Source: Torymus aiolomorphi | Taxonomy: Eukaryota; Arthropoda; Insecta; Hymenoptera; Torymidae | Length of the DNA stretch: 64,000 bases | Direction of reading: 5' to 3' | Assembly: GCA_036365515.1 (NCBI GenBank) | Contig: CM070877.1 | Span: forward strand, 61,957,975 to 62,021,974 | Part shown: positions 31,071 to 43,428 of the stretch, in pieces | Position numbering within the stretch: position 1 is the first letter of the stretch | How the letters are laid out: every line of letters starts with the position of its first letter | Notes under the pieces: model-generated | What the model was told of the DNA's origin: nothing | Seen by the model: only the letters and a program-made list of their open reading frames with translations | The model's database searches: none | Made by a program: the position numbers and the translations under genes

Positions 31071-31544
31071 TTAACTTTTTCCTTATTCTTCCCGCTCTCA
31101 GAGGTATAACCATGCCATCTTCAGTTTCGTCTTAAGCCTGTTGTTGTCTTCAGTTTTTCTTATAGTGCAAACATCAGGAAAGACTGACACATGTGTCTTT
31201 GTGCGTTTACCAATAAAATTCTGGTTGGTCTTGACCTAAGACAAATTAAATTCTCTTTTTTTAAGCCTTCACAATATCGTCTGAACCTGTGACAACTCAT
31301 ATTCTTTGTTTTTAAATCTTTACCACTAAAAAACGTGGTTTTTACGATTTGTTAAGGGTATCTTCGAAATTCACTGAGCGACCCCCCTTTTTTTTTGCAG
31401 ATTCATTTTCAGCGGGTCAAAATACATAGGAATAATGTTGTCTCAACCCCAAAGCAATATACTTTTGTGGGGCTGTGTAATCAACAAATATCACAACAGC
31501 AAGAGCAGAATTTTGAAATATCTTACGCTGCAATACAATTTAAA
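31071..31544. other. Non-coding stretch
   Basis: No recognisable coding frame. A segment with AGCGGGTCAAAATACATAGG near 31414 looks like part of another interspersed repeat but has no partner in the window. Confidence 0.35.
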
Positions 31545-32800
31545 AAACCGCTGCCAATTCATTGGCACGTAGCTTCCTCGAAATGAATGTATCGTGCCTA
31601 TATGAGGCGTTTCACGTCAGCTCTCCAGGCGCGGCGCGCGAGCGCGAAATCATACTGTTTTCAGCTTGTGTTTGAAGGGCTAAGATGTATCTAAAAAAAT
31701 AATCCCCAAGTGATTTCGATGTATTTTTTCCTCAGCTTTCCGATGGTGCTATTAGTTTCTCAAAATTTTTCAATTCTAACCTCAAAAAAACATAAAACGT
31801 GTTATATCTCAAAAACTATATTTTTAATATTTTTTTTTGACCTGCTAGATCGAAAGAGGAGGAAATTTTACATGGATATAGCCTTTTTCTACATAGGGGT
31901 TTTTTTATTTTTTCGAGATATTATTCAAGAAATACTAAGAATTGAAAAATTTTGAGAAACTAATAGCACCATCGGAAAGCTGAGAAAAAAATACATCGAA
32001 ATCACTTGGGAATTATTTTTTTTAGATACATCTTAGCCCTTCAAACACAAGCTGAAAACAGCATGATTTCGCGCTCGCGCGCCGCGCCTGGAGAGCTGAC
32101 GCGAAACGCCTCATATTGATAGTACTTATTTTAAATATAAAATATGTTTATTCATTATACTTTTTTTTCAATGATTTAATACTTCATTAAGATTTAAAAA
32201 ATTGCATATTTTTTTCTTATTATGGAAATTATTTGTTATTTGACACTTATTTTATTTAAAAAAGAAGTAATATTTTAAAATATAAAATTAAAACATTGCT
32301 ATCTACCCTGAGATCAATTTACTCACATTTTCAGAATCATATATAACTCCATTTTTTACATTGTAAATATATTATTATTCAATAATTGTGTATCTTTATT
32401 ATAAATAATTGTATATCTTTATTATAAATAATTGTATAAATATTATAAAAATGGAAATTATACTTCTAATTTTGATTTTTTTAATGGTCCGTTATAATTT
32501 TCGTCATCCTCTTCTTTTATTTTCAATAAAATATCATTGATTGTTGATTTTATCATTTCTTACACCATCTTAATGAAAAAAAAAAAAAAAAAAACAAATA
32601 GAATATTATGTCAATACAACTAACAGTCGCAGTTAATAAAAACATTTACATAACTTTGTAAAGACAAAATGAGTGTATATATAATTATATGCCCGTGAAC
32701 CTTAAACGTTTAAACTTTAAAATATTTATCTCAAAATTGAGTGAGGGTAATTCTTACTATATTCACTTCTTAAATCGCGATTATTCGAAAAATACAAACT
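31545..32800 (-). repeat. Dispersed repeat, counterpart of 12855-13170, expanded by insertions
   Basis: The outer parts (31545-31600 and 32690-32800) and a middle part (about 32160-32300) match the reverse complement of 12855-13170. They are separated by the hairpin element at 31601-32115 and by an AT-rich insertion at about 32300-32690 with repeated TTATTATAAATAATTG words and a poly-A run near 32574. Confidence 0.8.
31601..32115. mobile_element. Fold-back MITE with ends TATGAGGCGTTTC
   Basis: About 515 bp whose two halves are inverse complements over at least 170 bases from each end, including the GC-rich block GGCGCGGCGCGCGAGCGCGA. No coding frame of note. The related repeat copy at 12855-13170 lacks it and shows the interrupted site at CCTATAT. 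The superfamily is not assigned. Confidence 0.88.
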
Positions 32801-33248
32801 CAAATATAATTTAAGGTAGTTCACCAGGAAATTGATTTTCTTCAAATTTTCTTAAAAATTAGTCTACACCCGACAGAAGTTGATTCTTTCCGAACTGGCA
32901 TAGTTAATTTTAAAATCTTGCCATCTCAATGGACGATTCCAATTTAGGGTGTGTACACAATAGTATCCCCTACAGCACTGATTGTTGGAGCAATATTGCC
33001 TCAAGGTTGCTTTGTCATTGTCGGCAGATTCGCGAATATTTCCCCAATGCTAGTAAATATGGATGCAACCCTGAGGCTATATTGCTTCCAACCGCTATTT
33101 CCGTTATTCCATTGTTTTTTCAAATTGGTAGATTAGGAGATGCGGTGCAGCAATATTGAAGCAATATTCATTTATGGTTAAATAATTCTTCAGAAATATT
33201 TTGTTTTTTTATAATATTTATGAACCGATTATTTCCTTAATTTAGCAT

Positions 33249-33292
33249 TCTACTGAAAAAACTCACGTGAGATCTCACGTGAGATTTTTCAG
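33249..33292. repeat. 44-bp near-perfect palindrome (CTCACGTGAGATCTCACGTG core)
   Basis: A palindrome in the left arm of the fold-back element, missing from the right arm and so a later insertion. It ends in TTTTTCAGTAGGGT; the same end (TTTTTTAGTAGGGT) closes the GAGATCTCA-rich element at 49240-49555, so both probably belong to one family. Confidence 0.75.
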
Positions 33293-33561
33293 TAGGGTGC
33301 AGCAATATTCGAGCAACATATGATAACGTTTAAGGAATATTATATTTGTATTAATTTTTAACGCAGATTTTTTTTCGATTTTATCCTATCTTATATAATG
33401 GAGGTTTATCAAGAGTTGGAAAAAAAATTAATTTTAGTTAACGCCCATATGGCGTAAACTTTTGAGTCCCCAATGCAAAGGGGGAACCAAAACCAAGGCA
33501 AGTCTTGTAACTTGGACTTTTCGTAAAGAGTCTTTCGAACGTTTGAAATTCACGGCTTATA

Positions 33562-34790
33562 GGGGAAGGCGGGGCATGGCGTGTCAGGTAGGTAAGTTTG
33601 GCACCCTCATATTTTTAATATTAATGAATGCAAAAAATGTAATTTTTACATAAACCTAATTAGATATGCTTTTAGAATTTTCCTCTATACTTTTGAGATT
33701 ATAGATAATGTTTAACATTTAATTTAATAAGATTGAAAATCGGTGCTTAGAAACAAGGTTGACTTCATTTTTAAGTCGCTTGGAGCAACGAGAAAATGAT
33801 TTTTTTTCTAAATGAGATCAAACCTATTTGATAGTTTCAACTTTTATCTTTCAAGCCCTGTTTTTGTTTTTTTCAGAAAATCTTTATAAATAATATAATT
33901 AAAAAATGAAAATGGTATTAAAATGGGGCATGACGTGGCACCCTGACGGGGCACGCGTGGCACACTCGAGCGTATCAGTGCGCCGCGACGGCCGCCGAGC
34001 GAAGTGATGTAACCTACAAACCAAAAATGGAGCAAGATGGGTTAACAACTACGGAGTGAAATAATTTAGTTTTAAGTAGTTTTTAGTTTCAATTATTACA
34101 TTAATAAGTAAATAACGATTATTTCGACTGCGTATTAAGTTATAGAGTAGAAAAAACAATGGTAAGGAAGGAATCAATTGTAGATACTCAAACTGCCTTT
34201 TTCAATGGTCAGGTAGTTCAAATATGCTACATAGATGAAAATGATGCGAAATCTTTAAATTTAAACTTATTGTAATAATAATGATAATTTGTTAATCAAA
34301 CAAAAGTATTATGTTGTGATCATATTTTATAAGAAGGAATTTATAATATAAAATCATTTATTAAAATGTAATAATTTATTTTAAAATAAAAATTGTTATG
34401 TTCCTTAATAAAAATAAAATTTTCAATTTTCAATAGACTGATTAATTATTTGATTTTTGAAAATGTTATTATGGCATAATTATTAAAGTATTAATTACTG
34501 GAAAAAAGAATTGAAAAATACCTATAGTAAAATATTAAATTTGACCGTGCCATGCGTGCCCCGTCGGGTGCCACAATCCACCCGCCGGTGGGGCACGTAG
34601 AGCATTTTTTTCAGAATTTCTTTTCTGTATTTTATCAATAATTAAAAGAAAATGAAAAAAAAGTTAATAGTTTATTTTATTTTATTTTTTTCTGATCTAA
34701 TTATTCCGTTTTTTTACATTTTGAAATAATACACGGTTTAGTTGTTATTTTTAATCAAAGTTAGGGTGTCACACGTGCCCCGCCCTCCCC
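33562..34790. mobile_element. TA-flanked element with ends GGGGA(A/G)GGCGGGGCA
   Basis: The ends GGGGAAGGCGGGGCATG and (inverted) GGGGAGGGCGGGGCACG are flanked by TA at 33560-33561 and 34791-34792. It interrupts the fold-back element near its loop. The end sequence resembles that of the pogo-like element at 10468-12509 (GGGGAGAAGCGGC). Internally there are further GGGGCACG(C/T)-type words and a small + frame at 34159-34275, but no recognised transposase domain. Confidence 0.75.
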
Positions 34791-35516
34791 TATGCTGTCG
34801 ACCTTCCAATCTGTTCAAAGGAGTCGGTACCAATGCGCGGCACAGTGGTAGACGGTGGAATCTTGCTTATTGACAGCCGCTCATCAGAAGCCGTGAATTT
34901 CAAACGTTATAAGGACTCTTTTCGAAGAGTCCAAATTATTATACAAGACTTGCCTTGTTTTTGGTTCCACCTTTGCATTGGAGACTCAAAAGATTACGCC
35001 ATATGGGCGTTAACTAAAATTAATTTTGTTTCAAACTCTTGATAAACCTCCATTATATAAGATAAGATAAAATCGAAAAAAAAATCTGCGTTAAAAATTA
35101 ATACAAATATGATATTCCTTAAACGTTGTCATATGTTGGACGAACATTGCTGCAATGTTGCTTTTAGGCATAGCCTTATAATATTCCTCATTTAATATTC
35201 CTCACGTATTGTTTAATCCTGTACGAATATTCCTCCAACATTGCTAAATCAAGGAAATAATCGGTTCATAAATATAATAAAAAAACAAAATTTTTCTGAA
35301 AAATTATTTAACCGTGAACGAATATTGCTTCAATATTGCTGCACCGCATCCCCTAATCTATCAGTTTAAAAAAGCAATGGAATAACGGAAATCGCGGTTG
35401 TCAGCAATATTGTCTCACGGTTGCATCCATATTTACTAGTATTGGGGGAATATTCGCGAATCTGCCAAATAAGACAAAGCAACCTTGAGGTAATATTGCT
35501 CCAACAAATCAGTACT

Positions 35517-35984
35517 ATTTGCAAGTTAAGGCAAAAGTGGCACCCCTGGCGGATGAAATAGAAGCTCTGTAAGTTATAACAAAATAAAACAACATAATCC
35601 CAAATCAGCTATCCAGTGTTGGGCAAACGATTGTGCAAAAGTGCCACGAGCTATCGTACGACGGAAGCGCGCCGTGGCAAACAGCGGCGAAGCCGCGAAA
35701 CTCGCTGCCACAGCAGCCGCCGCGGCGGCCGCGGCGTCTGGCCGCTGGGGCAAGTTGAGTTGCAGGTTAAGTTCGATTACTCCAATTTAAAGAAATTGCA
35801 GTGAACGAGTAAAGTGATGTTGATATTATGAACAATATGCAGAAACACGTCTTGTAACGATGGAGAAAATATCAGATAAGTAACCTATGCTATTATTTAA
35901 GTTATTTTGTGTATTGGGATAATCATTCAAATACTCAAAATATTCTTCGATAAATCTGAATTATTTTTCGAATAGATACTTTGT
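35517..35984. other. Stretch with a GC-rich island near 35630-35770
   Basis: A compact GC- and CpG-rich patch (GCCGCCGCGGCGGCCGCGGC) lies in AT-rich surroundings, next to a 62-codon frame rich in Arg and Ser (35616-35804) without a recognised domain. It could be a repeat end or a regulatory island; nothing decides it. Confidence 0.35.
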
Positions 35985-36760
35985 GCATTTTTTTATTTCA
36001 GAGAAGACGGTACATTCAGAATGCGAATATGCTTTGACAAAAGACGTATAAATTGAAGATTACTCATTCGGACAATCAGACATCAGACATGAAGAGGACA
36101 ATAACAATGTGCATTAAGTTTAGAGTTTTCAACCTTCAGATTATTAAATAATTATAAAATAGTTTTGCGGCTAGTGAAGAAGAAAATATTAGAAGCAAGA
36201 AGAACTAGACCTAGTAAAAAAAAAGCAATCACCAAGTGCAGTTGCGATCTCAGGTGCATTTTTTATTTCAGGAGATGGTACATTCAGAATGCACATTGGA
36301 CAAAGAACTATAAACTGAAGATTATTCATGAAGACAACCAGACATAAAGAGGACAATACGGATGTGCATTAAGTTTTCAGTTCTCAACCATCAGATTATT
36401 AAATAATCATTGAATAGTTTTGTGGCTAGTGCAGATAAAAATATGAGAAACAAGAAGAACAATATGTAAAAAAGAACAGTTACATAGTACAGTTGCGTTG
36501 ACTACTGCATTTTTTGTTTTAGAAGATGGTATATTAAGAATGCAAATTGATCAAAGAAGTATAAACCGAAGATTATTCATTCAGACAATCAGACATGAAG
36601 AGGACAATAAGGATGTGAATTAAGTTTACGGCTTTTCACCAACAGATTATTAAATAATTATAAAATAGTTTTATGGCTAGTGCAGAAGAAAATATTAGAA
36701 ACAAGGAAAACATCATGTAAAAAAAAACAATCCCCAAGTGCCATTGCAATGTCTACTAAT
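35985..36760 (+). repeat. ~260-bp tandem repeat, three diverged copies
   Basis: Units start near 36003, 36273 and 36523 at GGTACATTCAGAATGC or its variant. Each contains AGACATGAAGAGGACAATAA-like and CAGATTATTAAATAAT blocks. The spacings are 270 and 250 bases. There is no coding potential. Confidence 0.88.
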
Positions 36761-36879
36761 TACAGTGAAAAGTAATTTCATACCCTGTGCTGTGATACAG
36801 CAGACTCGTCTACAACTTCTGGCTGGGATCAAGCTTTAATATGTAAGAACTTTTCTCTTAAAATTTTCTTTAAAATAGG

Positions 36880-37950
36880 TGAACGTAAATCACATGTACA
36901 ATATGTACTGTGTGCACTTCATATTATGGTTAGTCACAAATACCAATATTGTTATATAGTGACTGATTAGAGTTTTATAATATGTTAATATTTGATGTAT
37001 TATGATATAAAGTAACTTTTTAGGAAACTTAATTTTAAATTACAAAAACAGCATTGCAAATGCGTAGCAAATATAATACAATGTTGTGCAAATAGGTGAT
37101 GGATTTCTCGTCAAGTATTTCTAAAGTGAGTTTAAAAAATACATTGAATAAAATCTATCGATCATAAACAATAAGAGATGAACTCTAAATCAAAATACCA
37201 AAAGGAGAAATCATTTAAATAAAAAAATATGCTTATTTGGTTATACTTTTTATTTATTCAAGTCGCAACTGGCCACATAATTGATTTAAACTTATTGCTG
37301 ATAAAAGACATTCGTTTGCAACTACTGGCTTGAGTTACAAGAGTATTCTACATTTTGTCGAAGAAGTAAGACTATAAATCAGTTTAATTGAAATTGATAT
37401 TATAAATTTTATTATCACTAGCACTATAATACTAATACCAAAGTGAAATCATCAATATATGTATGGTTGTGAGTCTCGCATTGCAGTTTGGCATAAATAC
37501 CATTATTGTTTTAGTGACTAAGTTATGGTGATTGATAAATTAAAAATATTTGCAACAAAAAAAATAAAATATCTCATTTATGTTGAATTACAAAACAAAT
37601 GTAAGAGTATATGTAGTAAATATAATACCATAATGTCCAAGCCGATAATGAATTTCTTGCATTGTATTTCTGAAGTACGTTTAAAACATAGAATTTCATA
37701 AAATGTAATAAATGTTGTATGTCATTTCATAAATGTTGTTCTAATTTTCTCTCACACCTTTTTCCAAGCATATATTTATAAACAATGACAGACTAAAAAC
37801 ATAAAATACCAGAAAAAGTTAATTTAATTGTCATTAAAAATATTAGATCCGTGAAACTTGTTGAAGTGTATTTACTTTGAATGTTGCTCTTAAACTCTTT
37901 GAATTAAAAAATATACTTATATTCAATCAATTTTTATTTATTCGAGTCCA
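36880..37950 (+). repeat. Diverged direct duplication in AT-rich DNA
   Basis: Blocks around 36930-37135 (AATACCAATATTGTTATATA, GATGGATTTCTCGTCAAGTA) reappear more weakly at 37495-37690 (AATACCATTATTGTTTTAGT, AATGAATTTCTTGCATTGTA). TTTATTTATTCAAGTC at 37246 reappears as TTTATTTATTCGAGTC at 37931. No gene is visible. Confidence 0.55.
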
Positions 37951-37953
37951 ACT

Positions 37954-38340
37954 CCCTGCAAAAACTATTTTATTAAAATAGATTCTTTCCGATTAAAAAA
38001 TCCAACATGAAGTAATCGGAAATCTTAATACGAAAATACCAGATTTAAAACTATTCAAATTGATTCATCTAAATCAGTTTTTATCAGAATTAATTGATAT
38101 TTTTCTCACCTTATTAAATCCGATTTAATTTATATTTAAGTTTTCAATTCAAACTTTAATATGAATCAAATCGGATATAATAAGGTGAGAAAAATATCAA
38201 TTAATTTTGATAAAAACTAATTTAGATGAATCAATTTTAATAGTTTTAAATCTGGTATTTTCGTATTAAGATTTCCGATTACTTCATGTTGGAGTTTTTA
38301 ATCGGATAGAATCTATTTTAATAAGATAGTTTTTGCAGGG
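37954..38340. mobile_element. Fold-back MITE with ends CCCTGCAAAAACTAT
   Basis: 387 bp, both halves inverse complements for about 170 bases (ATAGATTC, TCCAACATGAAGTAATCGGA and TTGATATTTTTCTCACCTTA blocks are paired). The target duplication is not clear. It is non-coding and the superfamily is unknown. Confidence 0.9.
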
Positions 38341-38640
38341 CTTGCTTAGTTAGTTGGTCAAACAATATTTCCACGAAATACTCTACAATTAATAGAAATT
38401 ATCTCGATAATAATTTTTCAAATCATTATATTTATTTGTAATTAATTATGTGTAGAATTAGCAATAAAAATTTTTTATTGTTATATCGTCCAAAATCATA
38501 CATTTTATAACATTTTTCAACAGTTCATAATTCTTCCTAATTACACAGTGTTTAATTTTTTTAAAACAAAATCTTTCGGCTATGGGTCAAAGTTAACATC
38601 TTTTTAAATCATTTTTTTACCAGCATAAAAACTGAAAAAA
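38341..38640. other. AT-rich non-coding stretch
   Basis: About 300 bases with no open frame, repeat boundary or motif that I recognise, between the hairpin element and the satellite region. Confidence 0.4.
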
Positions 38641-40895
38641 ATTATTTACATGTAAGTTCTACGCAGGATAGTAATCGGAGCAGGTGACAGGCTGCAGGTA
38701 AAGTTATCCATCAAATAATTTCTAAATTTAAGTAAGGTAAATGTAACACCTAGAAACACTTCGTCAAATGTAGACCCTCGGTAGAAACACTTATATTATT
38801 TCAATATAAAAAGAAATGCTTTACACTTTTAACATAGAAGAAAAATGTTATTAATTTTAATCGGTATTTATGTATTCATAACTAAAATTGCAAACATTTC
38901 TCTTTAAGATAACTAGAAGAAATAAATTATTTTATTGAGTGTTCATAGAAAATTAAAAACACGCTTCTACTTAGGCAGGAAAAGCAAGTTATACGCACAA
39001 AAGGGAAGGCGCCCAGGCAGGCTGACAATAAATTTAATATTCAAAAAATTTCTAAACCTAAGTAGGCATGAGAGGCGAGTTTGCGCATAAAATGGAGGTG
39101 CGCCAGCAGGCTGATACCAATTATCGAATAATATTAATACTGAATCGAATAATTTTTAACAATAGCTGGCGGGGAAGCAAATTCAACGCACGATAGTTAA
39201 GGTGTGCAAACAGGCTACCTATATGAAGTTAGTAATCGAATTATTTCTAAACCAAAATAGGAACTGTATAATTAATTTATTATTAATAAATTATTAATTA
39301 AATAATTCTCAAACCAAAATAAGCGGGGGAAGGTAGTTCCGTGCTTGAAAGTGAAGCCACGCTGACAATTAGCTGCCTATAAAATTAATAAGCAAGTAAT
39401 TTTGAAACGTAAGTTGTAAATAGGGGAAGCGAGTTTGATGCAGAAAGTGGAGCAGCGCAGACAGGCTACTAAAAGAAAAAATCATAATTAGATAATCCCT
39501 ATACCGAAAAAGGCGGGGGAGGAATATTCACATATTAAACTGAAAACGCGCAGACGGGCTACCTATCCAATCAAGAAGCAAGTAGTGATTTTTAAACGTA
39601 AGTAGGCAGGAAAACCGCGTTCGACGCTGTAAACTGGAACCGCGCAGACGGGCTATTATTAATAATATTAATAATTTAATAATACTTAAAGCAAAACAGG
39701 CGGCGGATGCCAGTTTCGTACCTGAAAGTGGAGGCACACAGTTTGACGCAGAAAATTGGAGGCGCGCAGTCGGGCGAATAATAAGATTATCATTCAAATA
39801 TAACTAATTCTTAGCCAAAAAGGGCGGGGCACCGAAATTTACACACAAAAGTAAGGACGCAATGACGAACTACCTATAAAATTCATCAGTAAATAATATT
39901 TAAACGTAAGTCGGTAGGGGTAACGAGTTTGACGCAAAAAGTGGAGCATCCCATCGGGATATTAATGCTAAAATTAATAATTAAATAATTACTAAACCAA
40001 AATAGGCTGGGAAATGAATTTCCACATTGTAAACTGGAAACACGTAGACGGACAACTCATGTAATTGAGAGGCGCAAGTAGTTTTAAATCTAGGTAGGCA
40101 GTGGCAGCTAGTTCGACGTAGTAGAGTGGAGCAGTACAAATGAGCTATTAATAATGAAATTAATAATTAAATAAATTTTAAATCAAAGAAGGCGGGGATT
40201 CCAGTTCCGTGCTTAAACATAAAAGCACACAGATCGGCTACCTATAAAATGAATAAGCAAATAATTATTAAACATATGTACGTAGAGGAATCGAATTTGA
40301 CGCAGAAATTGGAGCAGCGCAGACGGGCTAATAAAAAATGAATAATTCAATAATTCCTAAACTCAAATAGGAGGGGGAAGCGATTTCCGTGGTTGTAAGC
40401 GAAGGCACGCAGACAGGCTACCTATAATATTAGCGAAATAATTTTTAAACGTATATGTAGGTAGAGGAAGCAAGTTTGACGCAGAAAGTGCAGCAGCACA
40501 ACCGGGCGAGTAAAAAAATTAATAATTAAATAATTACTAAACCAAAATAGGCTGGAGAAGGAATTCTCACATTGTAAACTGAAAACGTGTAGATGGGCAA
40601 CCTATGAAATTGAGGAGGAAGATAGTTACAAATCTAAGTAGGGAGTGGCAGCCAATTCAACGCAATGAAGTGGAGCAGCGTCTTAAACGAGCTATGAATA
40701 ATAAAATTAATAATTTGAGAATTTTTAAACCAAACCAGGCGGGGGATGCGAGTTCCGTGCTTGAAAGTGAAGGCACGCAGACAGGCTGCCTATATTAAAT
40801 TAATGCGCGAAATAATTTTTAAATGTACGTATAGGTAGAGGAAATGAGTTTTACGCAGAAAGTGGAGCAGCGCAGACGGGCTAATGAAATAGTAC
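38640..40895 (+). repeat. ~92-bp tandem repeat array A (forward)
   Basis: Degenerate units of about 90-95 bases, each with AATAATT(A/T)AATAATT, an AAACC(A)AAATAGGCGGGG block, GCGAGTTCCGTGC or a variant, and CGCAGACGGGCTA. Successive CAGAC(A/G)GGCTA-type words are at 40321, 40411, 40501, 40591, 40685, 40779 and 40872. The left part is more degenerate. Non-coding; short frames here are incidental. Confidence 0.85.
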
Positions 40896-41012
40896 ATTAC
40901 GATACATATGACCTAGGTAGCACTTTGTTACACTGGGTGAGTTAGGGCCCGAGCGTAGCGAGGATCCTAATTACGCCGTGCCAGAGTGATACTTAGGTCA
41001 CAAGTATCGTAT
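40896..41012. mobile_element. ~117-bp hairpin at the centre between arrays A and B
   Basis: TACGATACATATGACCTAGG at the left pairs with TTAGGTCACAAGTATCGTA at the right. It sits exactly where the tandem repeats change orientation. It may be a small MITE or the loop of the fold-back structure. Confidence 0.65.
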
Positions 41013-42051
41013 AGAATTTTATAGCACTGCCTACCTAAGCACGCTGCCACGCCTATCTGTGTCTGCAGTTGTCCTTTGTTGCACCCTGAGGTTGCAACAA
41101 AGAAGAAATTCCTTCCCCAGCCTATTCGGTTTTGGTAATTATTTAATTATCAATTTTTTATTAGCCCGTCTCCGCTGCTCCACTTTCTGCAAAAAAACTC
41201 GTTTCCTCTACCTACCTACATTTAAAAATTATTTCGCTCATTAATTTAATAAGCAGCACTTTCAAGCACGGAACTCGCATTCCCCGCCTGGATTGGTTTA
41301 AGAACTCTCAAATTATTAATTTTATTATCCGTAGCTCGTCTACGCTGCTCCACTTCATTTCGTCGAATTGGCTGCCACACTACCTACGTAGATTTGAAAC
41401 TATATATCTTGCTCCTCAATTGCATAGGTTACCCGTCTGCGCGTTTGCATTAAAAAATGTATGGAAATTCCATCCTCCGCCTTTTTTGGTTTAGGACTCA
41501 TTTAATTATTAATTTTTTTTATTAGTCCGTCTGCGCTGCTCCATTTTTTGCATCAAACTCGATCGCTCCCCAACCTACATACGTTTAGAAATTGCTTCCT
41601 GCATTAATATTTAGGTAGTCTGTCTGCGTGCCTTCACTTACAAGATACGAAACCCGCACCCGCCTACTTTGATTTCAGAATTGTTTAATTATTAATTATA
41701 TTATTCATAGCTCGTCTGCGCTGCTCCACTTCAATGCGTCGGAGTGGCTGCTACTGTAAACTTGGACTTTAAACTCTCTTGTTTCTCAATTGCATAGGTT
41801 CCTTATCTACGCGTTTTCGGTTTACAATGTAGAAATTCCTTCCGCAGCCCATTTTGATTTAGTAATTATTTCATTAACAATTTTTTATTAGCCCGTCTGC
41901 GCTGCTGCACTTTCGGCGTCACACTCGTTCCCCTACCTATATATGTTAAGAAATGGCTTCCTGCATTAATTTTATACGTTGCTCATCTACGCGTTTTCAG
42001 TTTACAATGTGAAATTTCCTTCCCTAGCCTATTTTGGTTTAGTAATTATTC
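41013..42051 (-). repeat. ~92-bp tandem repeat array B (inverse)
   Basis: After a short unique patch with a hairpin CTTTGTTGC/GCAACAAAG (about 41075-41103), the same repeat units continue in opposite orientation (for example TAGCCCGTCTGCGCTGCTCC). With array A this forms a fold-back structure. Its right end is inverted again relative to array D at 47603. Confidence 0.85.
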
Positions 42052-42155
42052 AGGAATGCTACTCTCTTTTTTTTTATTTAAGAGGAATAGAGGAAAATTA
42101 TAACAAAAAGGGGGAAGATTTTCATGAAAAAGGGGAAACTGAATCAGTCAATTAG

Positions 42156-43428
42156 GCGTTTAATAAAGAAAATTGCAGGCGGGAGATGCGAGTTCCACGC
42201 GTATACGGGAGCGTGTCAGACGTGAATACATGGCAAAATAATTATTCAAATAATTCTTAACCCAAAGTAAGCGGGGGGTGCGAGTTCCACATGTACACGA
42301 GAGCACGAGAGACGTGTCTACATGGCAAAATAATTATTTAAATAATTATTAACCCAAGCAGGTGGGGGATGCGAGTTCCACGCGTATACGGGACGGCGTC
42401 AGACATGCATTCAAGTCAAAATAATTATTCAAATAATTCTTAACACAAAGTAAGCAGGGGGTGCGAGTTCCACGCGTATACGGGAGGGCATCAGACGTAT
42501 CTACATGGCAAAATAATTATTTAAATAATTCTTAAACCAAGCAGACGGGGGATGCGAGTTCCACGCTTTTACCGGTCGGCGTCAGACATGCATTCAAGTC
42601 AAAATAATTATTTAAATAATTCCTAACCCCAAGTAGCGGCCGATGCGAGTTCCACGCGTATACGGGAGGATTCATATTCACGTGTCAGACGTGAATACAT
42701 GGCAAAATAATTATTCCAATAATTCTTAACCCAAAGTAAGCGGGGGATGCAATTTCCACATGTACACGAGAGCGCGACAGACGAGTATATATGGCAAAAT
42801 AATTATTTAAATAATTATTAACCCCAAGCAGGTGGGGGACGCGAGTTCTACGCGTATATGGGAGCGTGTCAGACGTGTATACATGGCAAAATAATTATTC
42901 AAATAATTCGTAACCCCAAGTCGGCGGCGGGGGATGCGTGTTCCACGTGAATACGGGAATAAGGCAGACATGTATACATGGCAAAATAATTATTTAAATA
43001 ATTCTTAACTCCAAGTAGGCGGCGGATGCATCATTCGCGTGGAATTCGCAACTTCCGCCTACATATGGTTATGAATTACGCGAATAATTATTTTGCCTTG
43101 TATGCACGTCTCACACGCTCCAGCATACGCGAGGAACTCCCCCCCCCCCCCCCCCGCCCGCCTACTTGTGGTTAGGAATTATTTAACCTTTAGAGGACGG
43201 GATGGCCCCTATACGGGCCATGCCCATGATCGACCCTTTACATATGTTAGTTTTGAGATGTGAGACATCACAAAAACTCGATTTCTATAGAAAAGTGAGA
43301 GAAAACAGTAAACCCAAATCCCCGTCCTCTAAAGGTTAAATAATTATTTAGCCTTGTATGCATGACTGACGCGCTCCCGTATATGCGTGATACTCGCATC
43401 CCTCGCCTACGATTTTCTATTAAACGTC
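42156..43428. mobile_element. Fold-back element C with ~92-bp tandem repeats as arms
   Basis: The ends GCGTTTAATAAAG and CTATTAAACGT are inverted. The left arm holds about nine forward units (GCGAGTTCCACGCGTATACG; spacings 91-93 bases), the right arm two inverse units. The matching place in the right inner arm (about 47495) lacks this whole block, so it is a discrete insertion. A piggyBac-type MITE interrupts the right arm. A poly-C run of about 18 bases is at 43139-43155. Confidence 0.8.
43186..43335. mobile_element. piggyBac-type MITE, 150 bp
   Basis: Inverted ends CCTTTAGAGGACGGG with TTAA on both sides (43182-43185 and 43336-43339). TTAA target and CCYT-type ends are the piggyBac signature. 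No coding capacity. Confidence 0.85.

Larger units (their letters stand above)
32973..35516. mobile_element. Large fold-back element with arms rich in AATATTGC
   Basis: The left arm (32973-33559) and right arm (about 34895-35516) are inverse complements, broken by small indels. Shared blocks include TGTTGGAGCAATATTGC, TTCGCGAATATT, TTAACGCCCATATGGCG and CCGTGAATTTCAAACG. The original loop (34793-34894) is still present on the right of a later insertion at 33562-34790. Coding potential is not evident; short frames at 32929-33159 and 34833-35042 are mirror images of arm sequence. Confidence 0.85.

Noticed and set aside
35616..35804. Arg/Ser-rich 62-codon frame in the GC-rich patch
   Set aside because: Composition follows from the GC-rich sequence; there is no motif and no splice context that would make it a gene.
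38640..43060. Regularly spaced repeats considered as a CRISPR array
   Set aside because: Units are degenerate, contiguous 92-bp tandem repeats with no unique spacers, in a eukaryotic context.
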